This document shows positions 25,516-39,384 of a stretch of DNA of 64,000 bases, piece after piece. Position 1 is the stretch's first letter; every line of letters starts with the position of its first letter. Under the pieces are notes generated by a model that was not told the origin of the DNA, did not search any database, and saw nothing but the letters and a program-made list of their open reading frames with translations. The position numbers were made by a program, and so were the translations under genes. The DNA is taken from the NCBI GenBank assembly GCA_023079485.1, contig CM041090.1, positions 37,350,874-37,414,873 of the forward strand, in the 5' to 3' direction. The stretch comes from Archilochus colubris (Eukaryota > Chordata > Aves > Apodiformes > Trochilidae).

Positions 25516-28500
25516 CTATCATGATGTATTAGAAAGTTTCTGCCTACTTGCACACTTACATATCCTCATCCCTACCAGCAGTGTCACAGCACAGCAAAGC
25601 CCAAGAGTCCATTTGGAACAAGCTTAGGAAGGCTCAGCAGCCACATAAGGAAAGTTGTGTGGGGTGAAATGGTGACTGCAGCCCCACTGTGTGGATAATT
25701 TCCCCACTGGGTGCAATGGAAACACCAAGAATGTTTCTCAGCCACTTCCTCTCCTCAGTACCCAAAGCATGTGGGTATCAAGCTCTTATCACTTTGCCCA
25801 CTCACAAGCTGAGGCCAAAGGTAAAATTGCCATATGGGGACTCCTAAAGGAGTAGGATAAGTAATGGGATCTTTCTGAGAGAGCAAGACAGGTAAAGGTT
25901 TTTCATAAGCCACAGCTAAGAGTCTTCATTAGAGTGAAACCTCTATCAAATACACATCCATGCAAGCTTGGAAAGTGCTAAAAGGGTAAAGCAACTCATT
26001 GCATGCAGCATTCCATAACTTCAAACCAAGAAAAGCTGTAGGCACCAGTTCTTCATGCAGCAAACTGCTAGAATGAGGAGCGTGTGACCACTGCTCCCCA
26101 GATCATCATTATCAGCCTCGGACAGGTGGCAATTCTATTCATGTGCACCACACACAATACACAAACACTTCAGAAATAAATGTGTGTTTTCACAGGATTG
26201 CAGCTCTCTGCTGATATCTATTTCAAAGGAGATAAAGCCCGAGCCTTCCTAGCAGCACTGTGAGGGAACAGTTGTATAACTCCTCCTCGTCTCCTCAAGG
26301 TGATCCACAAATACATTATCAGGAATGCAATCAGACCTCATTCAGCACTGTAGCAGAAGGGTGAAATTCCCACCCAAGGCAGCAGGCCTGGCCCTGCATC
26401 AAGGTTCAGTTTCACACATTTTATTTTTATGTTCTGATTTACAAATAGCAAGAACAACGAAGTTCTCCAGTGCTTTTGTATAAGGAGCATGAAGGACTGA
26501 AAGGCACTTTTGACCTGACTACAGTTCTATTAACTTTCACTCTAAAATCTGACTGATCAAAGGGTGGAAGAACGGGCCCATTCATGGCTGCTGCTGATGC
26601 ATTTGCAGGTTACCTTTAAAGATTTAAGCTGCTCTTATGGCCTATGACATAGGCATGAAATTTCAAAGGTCCCAGTGATAGTACAGCAACTTCATTTCCC
26701 TTTCCTCCACAACCACCTAGACACAGCACCCAAACACCTTGCCAGCTTCAATAACTTCATCTCTCCAGCAGCTCTGTGAGCCAGGGAAACACTAACACGA
26801 CTGCTCCACAGAAGGAGAGCCACACTTTTCACCCCAGGGCTGAGAACATCTCAGATAGAACATCCACAGCACCTTCTCAGAGATGACACCACAGCAGACA
26901 CAAGCCTCCAGGCATCTCCTCAGTCACCTTGGGTTGCCTGAAAGCCACAGGCCTGGCATTTCTTACCCCAAAGCCTGATTCCTCTCAGGGATGCAACCCA
27001 GTAGAGGTGCCCAGCAATTCCTGGAAATGCTGAGTTCAAGGGAAGGCACATTAAGCACAACAGGGGACATGGAGGTGATGGCATTAAGTAAGGGCAGTCA
27101 CTCAAGAAATTCTTGAATCCACAGTTCCCTTTTTCCAGTAGCTTGTCCAAGGTACACAGCTAGAGGAGAGCACCCTCAACCCTTTATGCTGAGCTTGGCT
27201 CTCTGTGCAGTCCATTTTGGGGCCAGCAATAGGGTCAGCACAGGTACACCTGATATTTTCAACTTGCTCAATAAGATTCAAAAAGTACAGTCCCAGACTT
27301 GAGTTCTCAGGATGCTGTCTGGACTTCACTGAGAACCTGTTCTAGAAAAATGGTGAAGACAAACACCAGGAGGACAAATACCAGAGCATCCAAGCAGCTC
27401 ACTTCTGAGAGCCATAAGCCAGCCATGAGGAGGCCTAAATTCAGGAAGGCTTTCCCTGAGCCCAGATTTTCCACCTTACAAAGGCTGCTGTGTATCATGC
27501 AGCCCTGTGGCACCTCTGTTTTCCCAGCAGCAGAAATCCCAGAAATCCTGGCCTTGAACAACGCTCCTGAAGATGTTTGCACCCAAACTGTGTTCTGTGA
27601 AATATTCTGCCTTCAACAAAAGGAATTTTCCAATTAGGAAAAAACAAGTATTAGTTCTGTTGGGTGTGTTTCAAATGACAGTGGAGCACTACTTCAGGTC
27701 AAGAGCAAGTACACAGTGTTTGCAAATGATGATGCCTGGTGTTCCGCAGCCAACTCTGGCTCTCACCCCATTCCTCCATCTGTAAGCACACACACCACAA
27801 ATATGGATGAAACAAGGCAGCAGAAGTGTGTCCTAAAGAACAGGGGAGTGTTCACATTGTCTAATGGAAGTGACTGAAGTCACAGCCTAGGTCCCTGAAG
27901 GGTGATTCAGAGACTAATTGTCAACCTTAGTAATAGTCTAAGAAAAGGCTCTAATTCAGCATATTATTTAAAATGCATTGGAGTTAATAGAGCCAGAGAG
28001 TATCTGAGCAGCACGGCACTTGAATTGCCCTTCACAATCTGAAAACTGGTGCCCTCTGTGTCAGGGCTGAAGAGGGTTCATTGGGCCAGCATGAGGAAGC
28101 TGTGGTACCAGGTCTTGGTTCTCCTGTACCACTACCAGTCCTGCCAGGGTTGTTCTCAGAGCTGGGCCAACAGCTGAGATGAGCACAGTGAAATCTGCAG
28201 CCTTCACAACTGTTTCCTTCAGTCCTTCTCAAGACCAGTGAAGAAAAATTAGAACCTAATCCACATCTATGAAAAACCCTTACACTTAAATCTTTGCTCT
28301 GTGATTTCTTCTCTGTTTTAGTATTCACCCTAACCTCTGAGCTATACTCAAAATTCTCAGTTTTGCATGCTGGAACTATTTTCCATTGTAAAAACAGGCA
28401 TTGCACAAAGCAGGAGGGAACTAACTTGGTGGTTAAAGTTTTCACCTCAGATGGCAGGAAAGGAAGACAAGGGCTGTAGTGATAACTAACTAGACAATCT

Positions 28501-29027
28501 GGATTCTAGTTCTTATCTACAATCTAGATTGTAGGATTCTCAAATAAGAGAAAGAAGCTAGTCCCTAAAATCAAGTCCTCTGCTTCTTAGGCTCCTTGTG
28601 CTGGAGATGAGACCTGTACTCAAATGCAAGTCTGAATCAAGCAGGACAGTGATTTGGACTTGTCCCTTCCACATGTCCTTTGACTGTCTGACCTCCAGAA
28701 AACCCACAGCAGTGACAAGGAGGTTTCTCCCACATTACTACACTCTGTTCAGAGAGGAATGCCACCCCGAGTAAGGAAAGTTTTAAAAATTTAAACAGAA
28801 TTTAATTGTCTGACAAAAGCACGTTTTCTTAGAAGATTCACAGTCTGCTCTTGCTCTAATATGTTTATCTTTGATCATCTCCCAGGCTTGTTTTCAGCCA
28901 CAGTACAACACTGAGTTCATAATTGGATTCATTTTGTCAGAGCTGACACGACCACTGCCTTTACACTGGTAGAAAGGGAAGACTAGGGCTGTCAGTCTGC
29001 CACCTTTCTTGAACATTGAAATCACAC

Positions 29028-29040
29028 TTTTTTTTTTTTT
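29028..29040 (+). repeat. Poly(T) run
   Basis: Thirteen T bases followed by a C/T-rich stretch. Confidence 0.9.
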
Positions 29041-30461
29041 CCCTTTTCCTTAAAGACAACTTCTTTGTTGCCATGGTATCACTAATGCAGTATTTTGAGA
29101 CAAGGAAAGAAGATAACCGTGCATCATCACAGTGACACATCTATCAATTGCCATCCTCTCAAAAAGGGTAAATAAGTAGGGATGTCAATGTAGGCTCCTA
29201 GAGGCTCCTCCACCTTTTTTAATTTTTCCCTCTCACATACAAGTTGCTGACTACAAAGGTCAAGCCTTGGTTTTATGACAGAAAAGGTCAGAATTTGTCT
29301 CTTGGAAAGCAGTGTCTGGGTTTATTTTTTCATTCCTTCTCTTCTGTTACATGACACCACCTGAGGTACACACTCACAACAGAAGCACCTGCATGTTCAG
29401 AAAATGCCAGCCTGGCTCCCCATGTTAAATCATTCAGTGACAGCTTCGTAATTTTTGCTTGTGCAATGATTTCTTCCTGAACTAACGAGGCATCTACTGC
29501 TGAGCAAAACCTGTGTGTATCTCAGCAGCACGAGAAACAAAAAAGGGCACTCTGAGGGTGTCTCCCATCCACCACCTTCAACTCCCCAGGTGTGGTCTTG
29601 TTAGCCTTGTAGCATGTCTTTTCTATCACTGCCAGAATTACTTTGAAGAAACCTTTACTCACTCATCAAATCAAGGCCTTGCACTCAGCACAATGGCATT
29701 TCCTTCCTTGACTGCACAGGAGAGCACTGCATCAGCCCTGCACACTGCTGGCACAAGCTTGTTATCCCAGTAAAACCAGGGAACAGTGGCAGTGAGAGAT
29801 ACCCAGCACACACTTCCTGACTTGGAGTTGAGATCAACGAAGAGGTAACAGCCAACACGATGACTTTCAGCATTCCACCACTGCTGCAGTGGCATTCACA
29901 GAGGTGGCATGATGAGCTTTTCATCTCCCAGGTGGTGTAAAAAGGGGGAATAATGTAATGAGATGGAAACTCAGATGAATTCATCAATTGTGCAACAGAG
30001 TAGTGAGCAGAGAGCAATGAGTGAAGCAGTGACAAAGTCAAACTGGAAGGGTCGCAGGTATGGGTCAAGAATTCAAAAGGGAGCACAGAGTACTCCTGGA
30101 AACAAAAATAAGTAGTTTACATTTAGGAGAATGAGGAAAGGAAGAAAAGGAAGGAGAATGGAGGATCTCAGTTGCTGCTTTTCTCCTATTTGGAGGGAAT
30201 AACAATAAGTTGTCTTCACTCAGAACTGAAGTGCTCTCCTCTCTTCAAAGAGGAATATAATTGGGACCTTTATGCTCTTATGTACTTATTTTCCTCATCC
30301 ACAAAACCTTGTTCTTAGTTCCACCAGTGTAACCCAAGGCAGAATGACTCACCACAGCAAAAGGCCAAAGAGCAGCTTTTTTTCCAAAAACCTGAAAAAA
30401 TGCTACTCCATCAACTGACCAAGGACGATGCAGCAGTAAACCCTCTTGCTGAAAGCTGTGC

Positions 30462-30475
30462 GTTGCCTTGGCAAC
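30462..30475. promoter_or_regulatory. Palindromic X-box, candidate RFX binding site
   Basis: GTTGCC-TT-GGCAAC is a perfect two-half-site X-box of the kind bound by RFX factors (consensus GTNRCC, 0-3 bases, RGYAAC). Related single-mismatch or half sites occur at 29067-29080 (GTTGCCATGGTATC) and 47404-47417 (GTTACCATGGAGAT). The sequence match is certain; occupancy is inferred. Confidence 0.5.
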
Positions 30476-33400
30476 CTGTCTGATCTCCACTGCTCCAGGG
30501 ACTGGAAATGTGCTGCCAACAGGAGATTTCAGCTAATCAAACCAAATCTCTTAATACTTAGACGATTTCTCATCTGCAGAGAGCCAGCCATGTACCCATG
30601 GAAAGCAGGGCACCCGATGAACACAGCCCTGGCTTCTCTCTGACCTGTTATTTTTTGGCTCCTTGCAGGACATCTCCTGACAGCTTCCAAAGGAGATGAA
30701 GGGGCAGCAAGAGGCCGTGAGATGCTCATGCTTACACTCAGCACATACCTGACAGGCTGCAGAGAGGTCAGGCAGCAAGGAGACCACACAGAAAGAGGGG
30801 AACAGGACCCTGACAGGGTCCATGCCTCAACTCAGGACCTTTGAAAGAAAAAGAAATCTCCCAGTATTAGTAACATACACTCCCTCCAGGCCTGGTGCTA
30901 CATGTTTTAAGACTTCTTGATTCACTTTGTCCCTTTTTCAGCTCACATTAAACACATTCAGGTAACAGCAGTGGCAAACTGCTGACCTAAAAGGAAAACC
31001 ATGTATCTGTTGACCTTCCTAGACCAGGGACTGCTGTCAAACTGTAGCACAGAAAATTTGCTTTATTCTGAAATTTTTAATCAAAGAGCAGCTTTGATGG
31101 CTAATTTTGCCTTGAAAGCACAACCCAATAATTGATTTTTTTTTATTATTTTTTTTTTTAAAGTAGAATAAAGACCAACCTTTCTACAGCTCCATTAAAG
31201 GTTTCAGGCCCCTGCACTTAACCCCAGCCACAAAGATAGAAAATCAGTCTGGCATTTAACACAAAAAGAGGCATGAACAGAGGGCATGAATTTCCTACAG
31301 TTGTAGTGCTGCTGAGACAAGAAATCGTTTGGTGGGATTGAGATTCATGTCTATGAAAATTCATCAATTACCATCCAACAACCCTCAGTGCCACATCACC
31401 TAAGATGGCCCTATGATCTTTCAAAGCAATTGCAAAAAAGAGGGTGCGACATTTGAACAGCAGAGCCAACCCTGGAATTCAAAACCCCCTTCCCCTCCTG
31501 GGTCATTCCTTACTGTGTCTCTGAGGGCATTAACCCAGCCACTCTCTGAATTTAGATTCAGAGCCAGTTTAGCCACAGGCCCTAAACTGAGTTTCACTTC
31601 ACACACAGCTGTTTGCTGCCAAAGTAACTCATGGTGTTGACACAAGTGGTTTGGGGGACCAAAGATGGTTTTTTTGTCCTGGTATGGAGGATATTTGCAC
31701 AGGACATGCTGTCCCACACCACAGCTCTCTGGGACCTGGGTTAGCTCGTAAGCTCAGGATCCAGCTCTTGAGGAACAGGAAGGAGGAATTGTTGGTATTT
31801 GAAAGGGAGCCCTGAAGCAGAAGGAGGCTGCTCATAAAGCAGGGTGTGGCTTCAAAGCAGGAGCATATTGTGGAAGATTTCTAGGGCTCTGGTATCAAGC
31901 AGGTGACCTACGCCCTGGGAAAATATGTTCTAACACCAACAAAAGCCATTAAAACAAATGCTTAGGGGGAAAAATGCCAGTGGTTTCTAGAGTAATGTAT
32001 TTAATAGAGTGAAGAGCTTAGGAAGTACTTCTACCATGTCACCATGAACATTTCTCCATCCAGGTTAGTGTAACAAACCAGTTAACTTGTTACTAGGGCT
32101 GCACAGAGAAGGGCATGAATGGAGGTGGTCTCTCAGCTTAACAAGGACCCTGTGATAAGGGAAAGGCAATGAAGTCTCACAGGCTTCACTAGATGAGGGA
32201 ACCAGAGCTGGTTTTAATGGTCAGAGGAAGATATGGCTCCCTACCTGTGCTTTCCCACTTTATTCTTTTCTGTATCACATTTTCTTTCTATTCCAGACAC
32301 TCCTCACCCTTGCTTAAACTCAGTTCAGCCCAAGCTGAATCATAGATGAACCCTGGGACTTCTGCCCAAAATATCTGTCTCTACAGGCCATAGAAAATCA
32401 AAAGCATGGAAATCAAAAGCAGAGTTGTCATTGATCTAATGGGGAGCAGGAATGATCTCAGGGAAAACAAATGTTGATGATGCAAGACACTCTTTATAAT
32501 TCCTTTGAAAAAGCAACATGTAGGGCAGGATCCCAGCACTATAAAACCTGTGAGAAGGGCCTCCTCCAGATGAAAGCAACCACAGTGCTGCCTTGGAGGA
32601 TTCATTCCTGTTAACAAGTTTCAAAGCATCCTCCTGGAGCTTCTTTCAAGCAAAATCTGCAGCGTCAGACCATTCTCAAGGATAAATGGAGACCCATGCC
32701 ACTTCAGAGCCAGGAGAAGACTGAGAAGGGGGAGGCAGACAGAGAAGGCTGTTAGCCAAAACAGATGCAATGGAGACAGACTAAAATAGATTCCATATAT
32801 TTCAAGAGCTTCTGCATTCTGATGCTCCAGTCCTGCCCATGTGAGCAAACATACGCAGACACATTCTGCAAAACATTTGACACAAAGGACCAAAAGGACA
32901 AAGTGCAGCATGTTCCTTGGAAGTTTTTAGATACACTGAAAGAAAGTATGGAGTCTGCCTAGTCCTTTATTTGGATCCCTTTGGCTGTTTTCTCCCACAG
33001 CCACCATGCTACATTTAGGTCCTTCAACCTATTTTAGTCACAAATACCTGCAAGAATCCATGGCTTCTCTTGAAGAGCAATCAGATGTGCCCTCTGCTTA
33101 ATAAGAATGCAAATACTCTGTACTCGTATTACTTGTTACAAAGCTAGAATTGTGGTCTTACCACTGCTTTACAGTAAAATCTGAAATGACAGCAGGAAAT
33201 AGCACAATGTCAAAGCAGGAAAGAGGAGAAAAGAAAAGGCTGACTTCTTCATTACTTGCAATTTCCAAGAGCTTTGTATTTCAAGAAAACCAAAGAACCG
33301 TGCAAATCCAAATCAACAAGTGTTGGCAACACAGGATTTGCTTTTCAAACTGTAATGGCCAAAGTCACAAACCAGGAAAGTTACCTTCTCAACAAAAATA

Positions 33401-34408
33401 CTCACAAATCATTCCAAATGTGAGACTTACCTAATCACACTTACGTAAAGCAGCAAAACAAGTCCGACCAGCATTGTAATGTCCCAAGAACACTTTTCTC
33501 ACAAATAATGCATTTCAAAGCTTACTTCCTCAGACAGTCTGCTAAATCCACAGGATCTGTGGGGTTCACACAAGCTGGGTAAAGCTGCAGAGAAGCACAC
33601 TCCTGAGTTTCGAAATTAGGAGTGGGTTTCATGCTCTTTCCACTGCATTTGCTTTTGATTTAATGTCCCAAGGAAGAAGGAAGGCTGCTGATTGGTAAAC
33701 ATGTGACAGCCACCAAAGGAATGCTAGCCAGAGAAATAAGAGATAAAGCAGCCTATGCCACTTCTGACAAGATTTGTTTAAAAATTACTGCCTCACCTAT
33801 AGCTTTCCTACTGCCAGGTCTTTCTTTAAACAGTTATCCTGCTGAAAAATCTGTCTTAAAAAAAATTGCCATTCATTCATCACAAAATTTTAAGTTATTT
33901 AAGTTATTATTTTCCTCTCCTATACAGAGATTCATTTTATTACTTGGCTAAAATTCTTTGGTCATAAACATTTTGGATCCACTAGGGAAACCTACCTTTT
34001 CCACCCTGGATTCCCAAATATTTGCAGTGAAAAAGTAAAGTAAGGGTTACAAAGGGTATTGAGTCTAAAACAAAGCATTTCCTCTCTTGGGAGCAGCCTA
34101 CCCACCCCTTGCACTTGCCAGGCTTCTGGCCAGGCCCTGCTCCATCACTGTCAGCTCCAACCTGGAAAAGCAAAGCTGCACCAGCAGCTCCATGCTTGCT
34201 AATGGGGTTTGTACACACAGAGGTAAAAACTGCTCCTAGAGCAAAAGGTTTAATCATGCATACCAGCTCGTATATCTACTATACACCCATAAAGTGCTGG
34301 AGATTCCATCTTAGAGACTGTGTCTTAAAAATTCACTCTGCATTGCAAAAAATATAAGTAAACCAGAAAAATGAGTATAGAATGGGTTCCTGGGGTTTTT
34401 TTCCCACT

Positions 34409-34427
34409 CCCCCCCCCCCTTTTTTTT
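34409..34427 (+). repeat. Poly(C) then poly(T) run
   Basis: Eleven C bases directly followed by eight T bases: an all-pyrimidine tract prone to slippage and to assembly error. Confidence 0.9.
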
Positions 34428-36480
34428 AACCCTAATGCTTATTTTAAGGAAGGCTCTCTAATATTTACTGTGAAATCACATATTGTTTCAACTATCCACA
34501 CAACTGTTGCTTTGTATGTGCATTTAGGATACAGATTTAGTTTCCAGTAGAAGAAGGGTTATTTTTCTCCAGCATTCAGTACAAATCCATGCTCACTGTC
34601 TCTACCTACCAAAGGTGTCTCTACAGTGAAACTGGAGATCTTCCCAGAAAATAATTAATTAATGTAAAAATGGTTGTTTCCAGCTTCTAGAATATCTGGG
34701 GCTCTCCAAATCAGCATGGAAAGGCTGTAAAATAAAATCACACATCTGAATCCAGCTAATCACAATGCTCAAACCACGAGAGAGCATAAGGAAAGATGGA
34801 CAGAAAATGGGGGGAAGAGGGAAGGACACTGTCCCTAAACAGGGGATTGCAGACCTGGCTGCTTACAACCAAAAGGGGTTCTGGCCCTATGACCTGCAGT
34901 AATTTGTAAGCAGGCTCTAATCATTTGTATCTTGCCTCTCTAAGGTAAACTGCCCCCCAAGGCAATTTGCTGCAGGTGTTCTTAATGCAACTCTTTTTTT
35001 TCCCCCCACAAGAAGGCATTCTGATGGTCTCCTGTATAAAAACTGCTTCCTGGCAGATCCCTGGAGTGTAGTGCAGAGTGGACTGGCATATTCAAAATAA
35101 AACCTACTTAGGAAAAGCTCAAGAGAGGGTGAAAAAAGTCCTTACTGAGCAGACATTGAGCCCCTTGACTTACGTGAATCTTGCTGCACCAGATTCCCCA
35201 TGGATGGAGCAACCAAGGAAGATGCCTGGTTCCCTGGGCTTTGTGATGGCTGCAGGCAAAAAGTGCAGAATGAGCAGAGCCCTGGTGAAAAGCCACTGCT
35301 GGGGACACGTGCCCATCAGCAGGGCTGTTTCCAGACTCACAGCCTCTCCCCTGTCTCTGTGATGCCAACATGAGGCATGGCTCAGTGATCATGCTGATCA
35401 GCCCCATGAGGTCCCAGAACAGGAGGCGACTGTGGCTCTGTGCTAAATATATGCAAGGGCAGAGCAGAGCAACAAGGGAAGCACAAAGTCTTGTTATATC
35501 AGACTAGTCACTGAAGCCAACTCACTGAACAAGTTCCATCCATTGCCCAGGAGATTTGCCTCATCTGCTAAGCCAGTAGAAAATTCCCCTCCTGTTGTAG
35601 AGCCAAGCACCCATCCCTTGAAGATTTGCAGAGACAAACTGCCAGGAAGGGGCTGGGGCAATTCATAGGGGTCTGCAGGTGCCTCAGTCCATTTATGTAC
35701 ACTTAGACCTAATGCTGCACAATTGAAAATAAATGCCCAAGTATTAGCTCTGGAAGGGAGGCAGTGAAATGCATTGTCAAAGAGAGGAAAGTCTCAAGTT
35801 TGACACAGCTTGCCCAGGAAAGCCATCCTCCATCCACGCCACTGAGTTATCTCTGCACCAGAGAAGTTGCTTACTCCCATACCTTCCCATTGATTAATCT
35901 GCTATTCCTTTACCTTTTAACTCTTCCCTTCACGACTTGCACTGTATCCCCTAACATCTTTTCTGTGGTTATATGAGATTTATTTACTTTTCTTCAAATT
36001 TCTCCAGAATTTACCAGGACTGTCATGTTTATGAAGGAAAAGGGGAGATCACTGAAGTTTTCCACTCTGACTCCCACACACTTGACTGCTTTCCTTGCTC
36101 TCCCACATGGAGTTCTTACTCAACACTTTACTCTTCAATACATTGTTTACAAAGTTGCAATGGAAAAAGTAATCCAGAATTAATGCCACAATAATGTTAT
36201 GAGAATAAACTCTCGTCCTTGTCAATTTGACACTGCCCTTTTTCTGCTTTTCTTTCTTCAGAACTGTTTTGGTAAAAGAGCCAGAGCACAGCTGGCAGAA
36301 ATTCAAACACATTTTCAGATGTTGCCAGTCTTTATTACTGTTTGTCAACTACCAGCTAAACCGTAGAAATATTCCCCTTATGTCCCTCTAAATGTCAGGA
36401 TGGTATTTTTAAAACCCGAGCAATGTTTTTCGCATAAACCTTTACACCATTATTTTAAAGATCAAACATCCATTCACCTA

Positions 36481-36860
36481 GGAGCCATGGCAGGGCTGGT
36501 TCCCCCAGCAACACGACGTGCATCCAGCTCAGATGAGCACTGAGATCCCTTTCAGACATCAGCTGCCAAACCGGCGCCCGCTCGGCCCCGCTCCCTTTCA
36601 AAGCTCCACCGAAAGCCTTTTGCCAAGGCGCCTCTGAGAGAACCTCTCATAAATTGATTTCTGCTGCTTCTTTTTCAAGGTGCACCAGGGCTTCCATCTC
36701 TCAGCAAGGAAGAGAGGGTATTTCATCCGAGCTTTTTCATTGATCTGACTCTGTCTTTTTAATTTCAGCTCGCACAAAGTCCTCGCTGCCTTCGCACCCC
36801 ACGCTCGCCCTCCCCAGACAGGCAGCAGCTCACCGGGCTGGGCTGGACCCAGATGAGTGT
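36481..36860. promoter_or_regulatory. CpG cluster, candidate promoter or alternative first exon
   Basis: About 16 CpG dinucleotides fall within 380 bp, in a window where CpG is otherwise rare. The densest parts are around 36570-36600 (a CCGGCGCCCGCTCGG run) and 36783-36836. On the minus strand the cluster holds a good donor (CAGCCCG|GTGAGC, exon end at 36834), which could end a non-coding SYT16 leader exon. On the plus strand it holds a clean acceptor-like TCTTTTTAATTTCAG. Unmethylated promoters in birds look like this, but the cluster is small and no TATA box is obvious. Strand and target are inferred. Confidence 0.35.
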
Positions 36861-39338
36861 CATTCAGAACCCCCTGCCCTGATAGGGATAATAAGGCACA
36901 TCATCCAGTAAGGAAACTCAAGGGAAAATTAGGCAGCACATACCCAGTAGTCACCTCCCAGCCAGGGAATGTCATCTCTCCCTTTACTTAATTGGACTCT
37001 ATGAGCAAAACCACCCCATGGGGCAACACCTGCACTGACCCAAATCTGACATCAAGTGGTGGGAAAAGGGGAGAGAAAGGAGGCTTTGCAAATTCCAGGA
37101 GAAGGAGGGGTCTGGGGGTACCTCTGGAGTCCTAAGGGCTCCTCAGAGCCCTGCTCCTTCCACCCCTCCTACCACACAGCCCTCAGGCCCCGAGTGCCCC
37201 CCTCACCTGCTGGAGCCCAAAGGGCTCAGAGAGACCCTGGCAGCATAAGCACCCCAGGCCTGGGGGAGAGATCAACCCCCACAGGTCCAGTTATGCCAAG
37301 AAAAAGAGGCTTTACACTGGTCTGGCTGATTTGACTCCTTCACAGAGCAGCAGCCATGGGATGGATACTTGCCCTAACACTCCACCAGTATTTAACATGC
37401 ACCACTGTCTTTTCAGTACCTTTGCAAAACAATTATCACTGCACACAGCGTTTGCTAGAGGTAAACTTGGATGAACAAAGCCATTAGTGTGAAGGAAAAG
37501 CAAGATAGCAATAAAGCTCCACACAAGTACCAATGACTCATGCTTTCACTTTGTTGATGACATTAAGCCTTTCTCAACATTCTCTAGCCTTTCAAAAACA
37601 AATACATCTCCCATCTCCTGGGCTCAGGGCAAAATCACTCTCTTCCCTCTGTCCTAAGCTTTATTCAAAAGAAATGTAAGAGTAAATAGAAAAGAAATAC
37701 AACAGCATAGCAGTCAGGCCTCTAACTCATAAGCCCTCAGACTGGAAAACATTATGAAACAAACCTCAGGTCAGCTGCACTTTTCACTCCTCTTATGAAT
37801 ATAGGAGTAAAATGTCTCTGGCACATCCCACTGAACTCACCAAGTGTCTGCCTCCACTCCTCTGGGCTAGCAGAGCCCAGCAGCACACTGTGCTGGAAGG
37901 AAGATTCCTGTGCTGGGTAAACATGGGGTCAGAAACATTTACACAACACATTTCTGCCTGTCCTGACAACACAGTCATATTCTCCTGCTGTTTGCCAACA
38001 GGTAGTGATGACAAGGTCCCATACTCAAGAGGAGGAAACTGTCTCAGCAGAAGCAGTGTTTCAATTAAACACGTGCCTGAATTCCACAGCAGTGCCTCAC
38101 AAAAATTTCTGTGAAGTGGCACAGGCCAAATGCATGGCCTTGTTCACCTGGAACCACGCTTGAGAACTGAGTGAAACAAAACTGTAAGCTATTACCTGCA
38201 AACAAAAAGGTTAGGTTCACCTGTAATCCAAAATATCAACAAAATCCATGTGCCCACTAAGCCTGTAGTAGGAAAATCTGACCTCATTTGCTGAAATATG
38301 CAACGAGAGAAATTGTGTCTGTTTAGATTATTTGATCAGTTTTCCTGTGGCTATTCCAGGATGTGCTGCTTGATGGCCAGACTCACTGCAGTCCTGTGTA
38401 CCTGCACACTTCACAGATGGGTTTGTGGGTCCAATCCTGACTTTCACCCCAGTCTTGGATTCTGGGGCTCTCTTATTCCAGTAACAACATTTCACGCTAT
38501 TTTAATAGTATCTAAAGTGGATTCCAGTTCACAGAAATTTGCATAAGTTTCCAGTGAACCCAAGGGTCTCTGTAGCAACCTACATTTCTTTACTGTGACA
38601 GCAAAGGTGGGAGGAAGGAAAGTCAGGAGCAGCATTTCATCTAGTAGGACACTCAGCAAAGACAAGCTGGCAGGCAAATCAACCCCTAGGGAAAAAACCA
38701 GAAGACAGGCCAACTCAAAATCCACAAGAGGTGGATTTCCAGAGAAAAGTCTATGTACACAGAGTTGGCTCAAGTCTCTTTTTAGAGACCTGAGAATCAA
38801 CAGCAAAGATTTTTTTTTTCCTAATTAAAGATGGGTGGACATGTTTTAAAACAATATTCCAGCACTGAAAGAGAGTATTGCTGAAAATACAACCAAAACC
38901 ATCACAATTGCAGATGAGATGAAGGAAAGCTGGAATTTCCCAGAAAAACTGTAGGTTTTGATCAGAAATCAAGAAACAGATGATCAGTGTTCTTCACCTT
39001 GCAAATGAGTCCACATACAACTTCAGAAATGTCAGACTCCAGAGTGAGCTTGTGTGTTACATGAGTCCAGCTTGCAAGCAAGAGTATGGACAAGTATGGA
39101 TCTAAATCAACACAAATGCAATGGCTCTGTCCAGGGAAGGAACCAAAACAAGAACACAAATACCAAGTGAGCACAAGCATTAAAGCAATGTCACTGGACA
39201 GAGAAGACAAACAGACCTGGAACGCTGGTAATAGCAACCACTTTACCATGGAAAATGATCCTAGTGACAGAGAGGAAAATATCCACCCTAATAGCTATCC
39301 TCACAGGAATGTGGGACGCAGAACCAAATATCCCAGGG

Positions 39339-39384
39339 AAAAAAAAAAAAAAGAAAAAAAAAGACAAATATATATATATATATA
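39339..39384 (+). repeat. Composite poly(A) and (AT)n simple repeat
   Basis: A long A run interrupted by G, then an AT dinucleotide array of about 17 bases, then AAATA units. No retrocopy is visible. Confidence 0.9.

Larger units (their letters stand above)
21013..36480. other. Non-coding DNA upstream of the membrane exon
   Basis: Probably a long 5' intron or upstream region of SYT16. It holds simple repeats and an X-box palindrome. No CR1 copy and no exon was recognised. Open frames of 80-145 codons around 23.8-24.2, 27.3-27.6 and 28.0-28.5 kb have no family resemblance. Confidence 0.5.
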
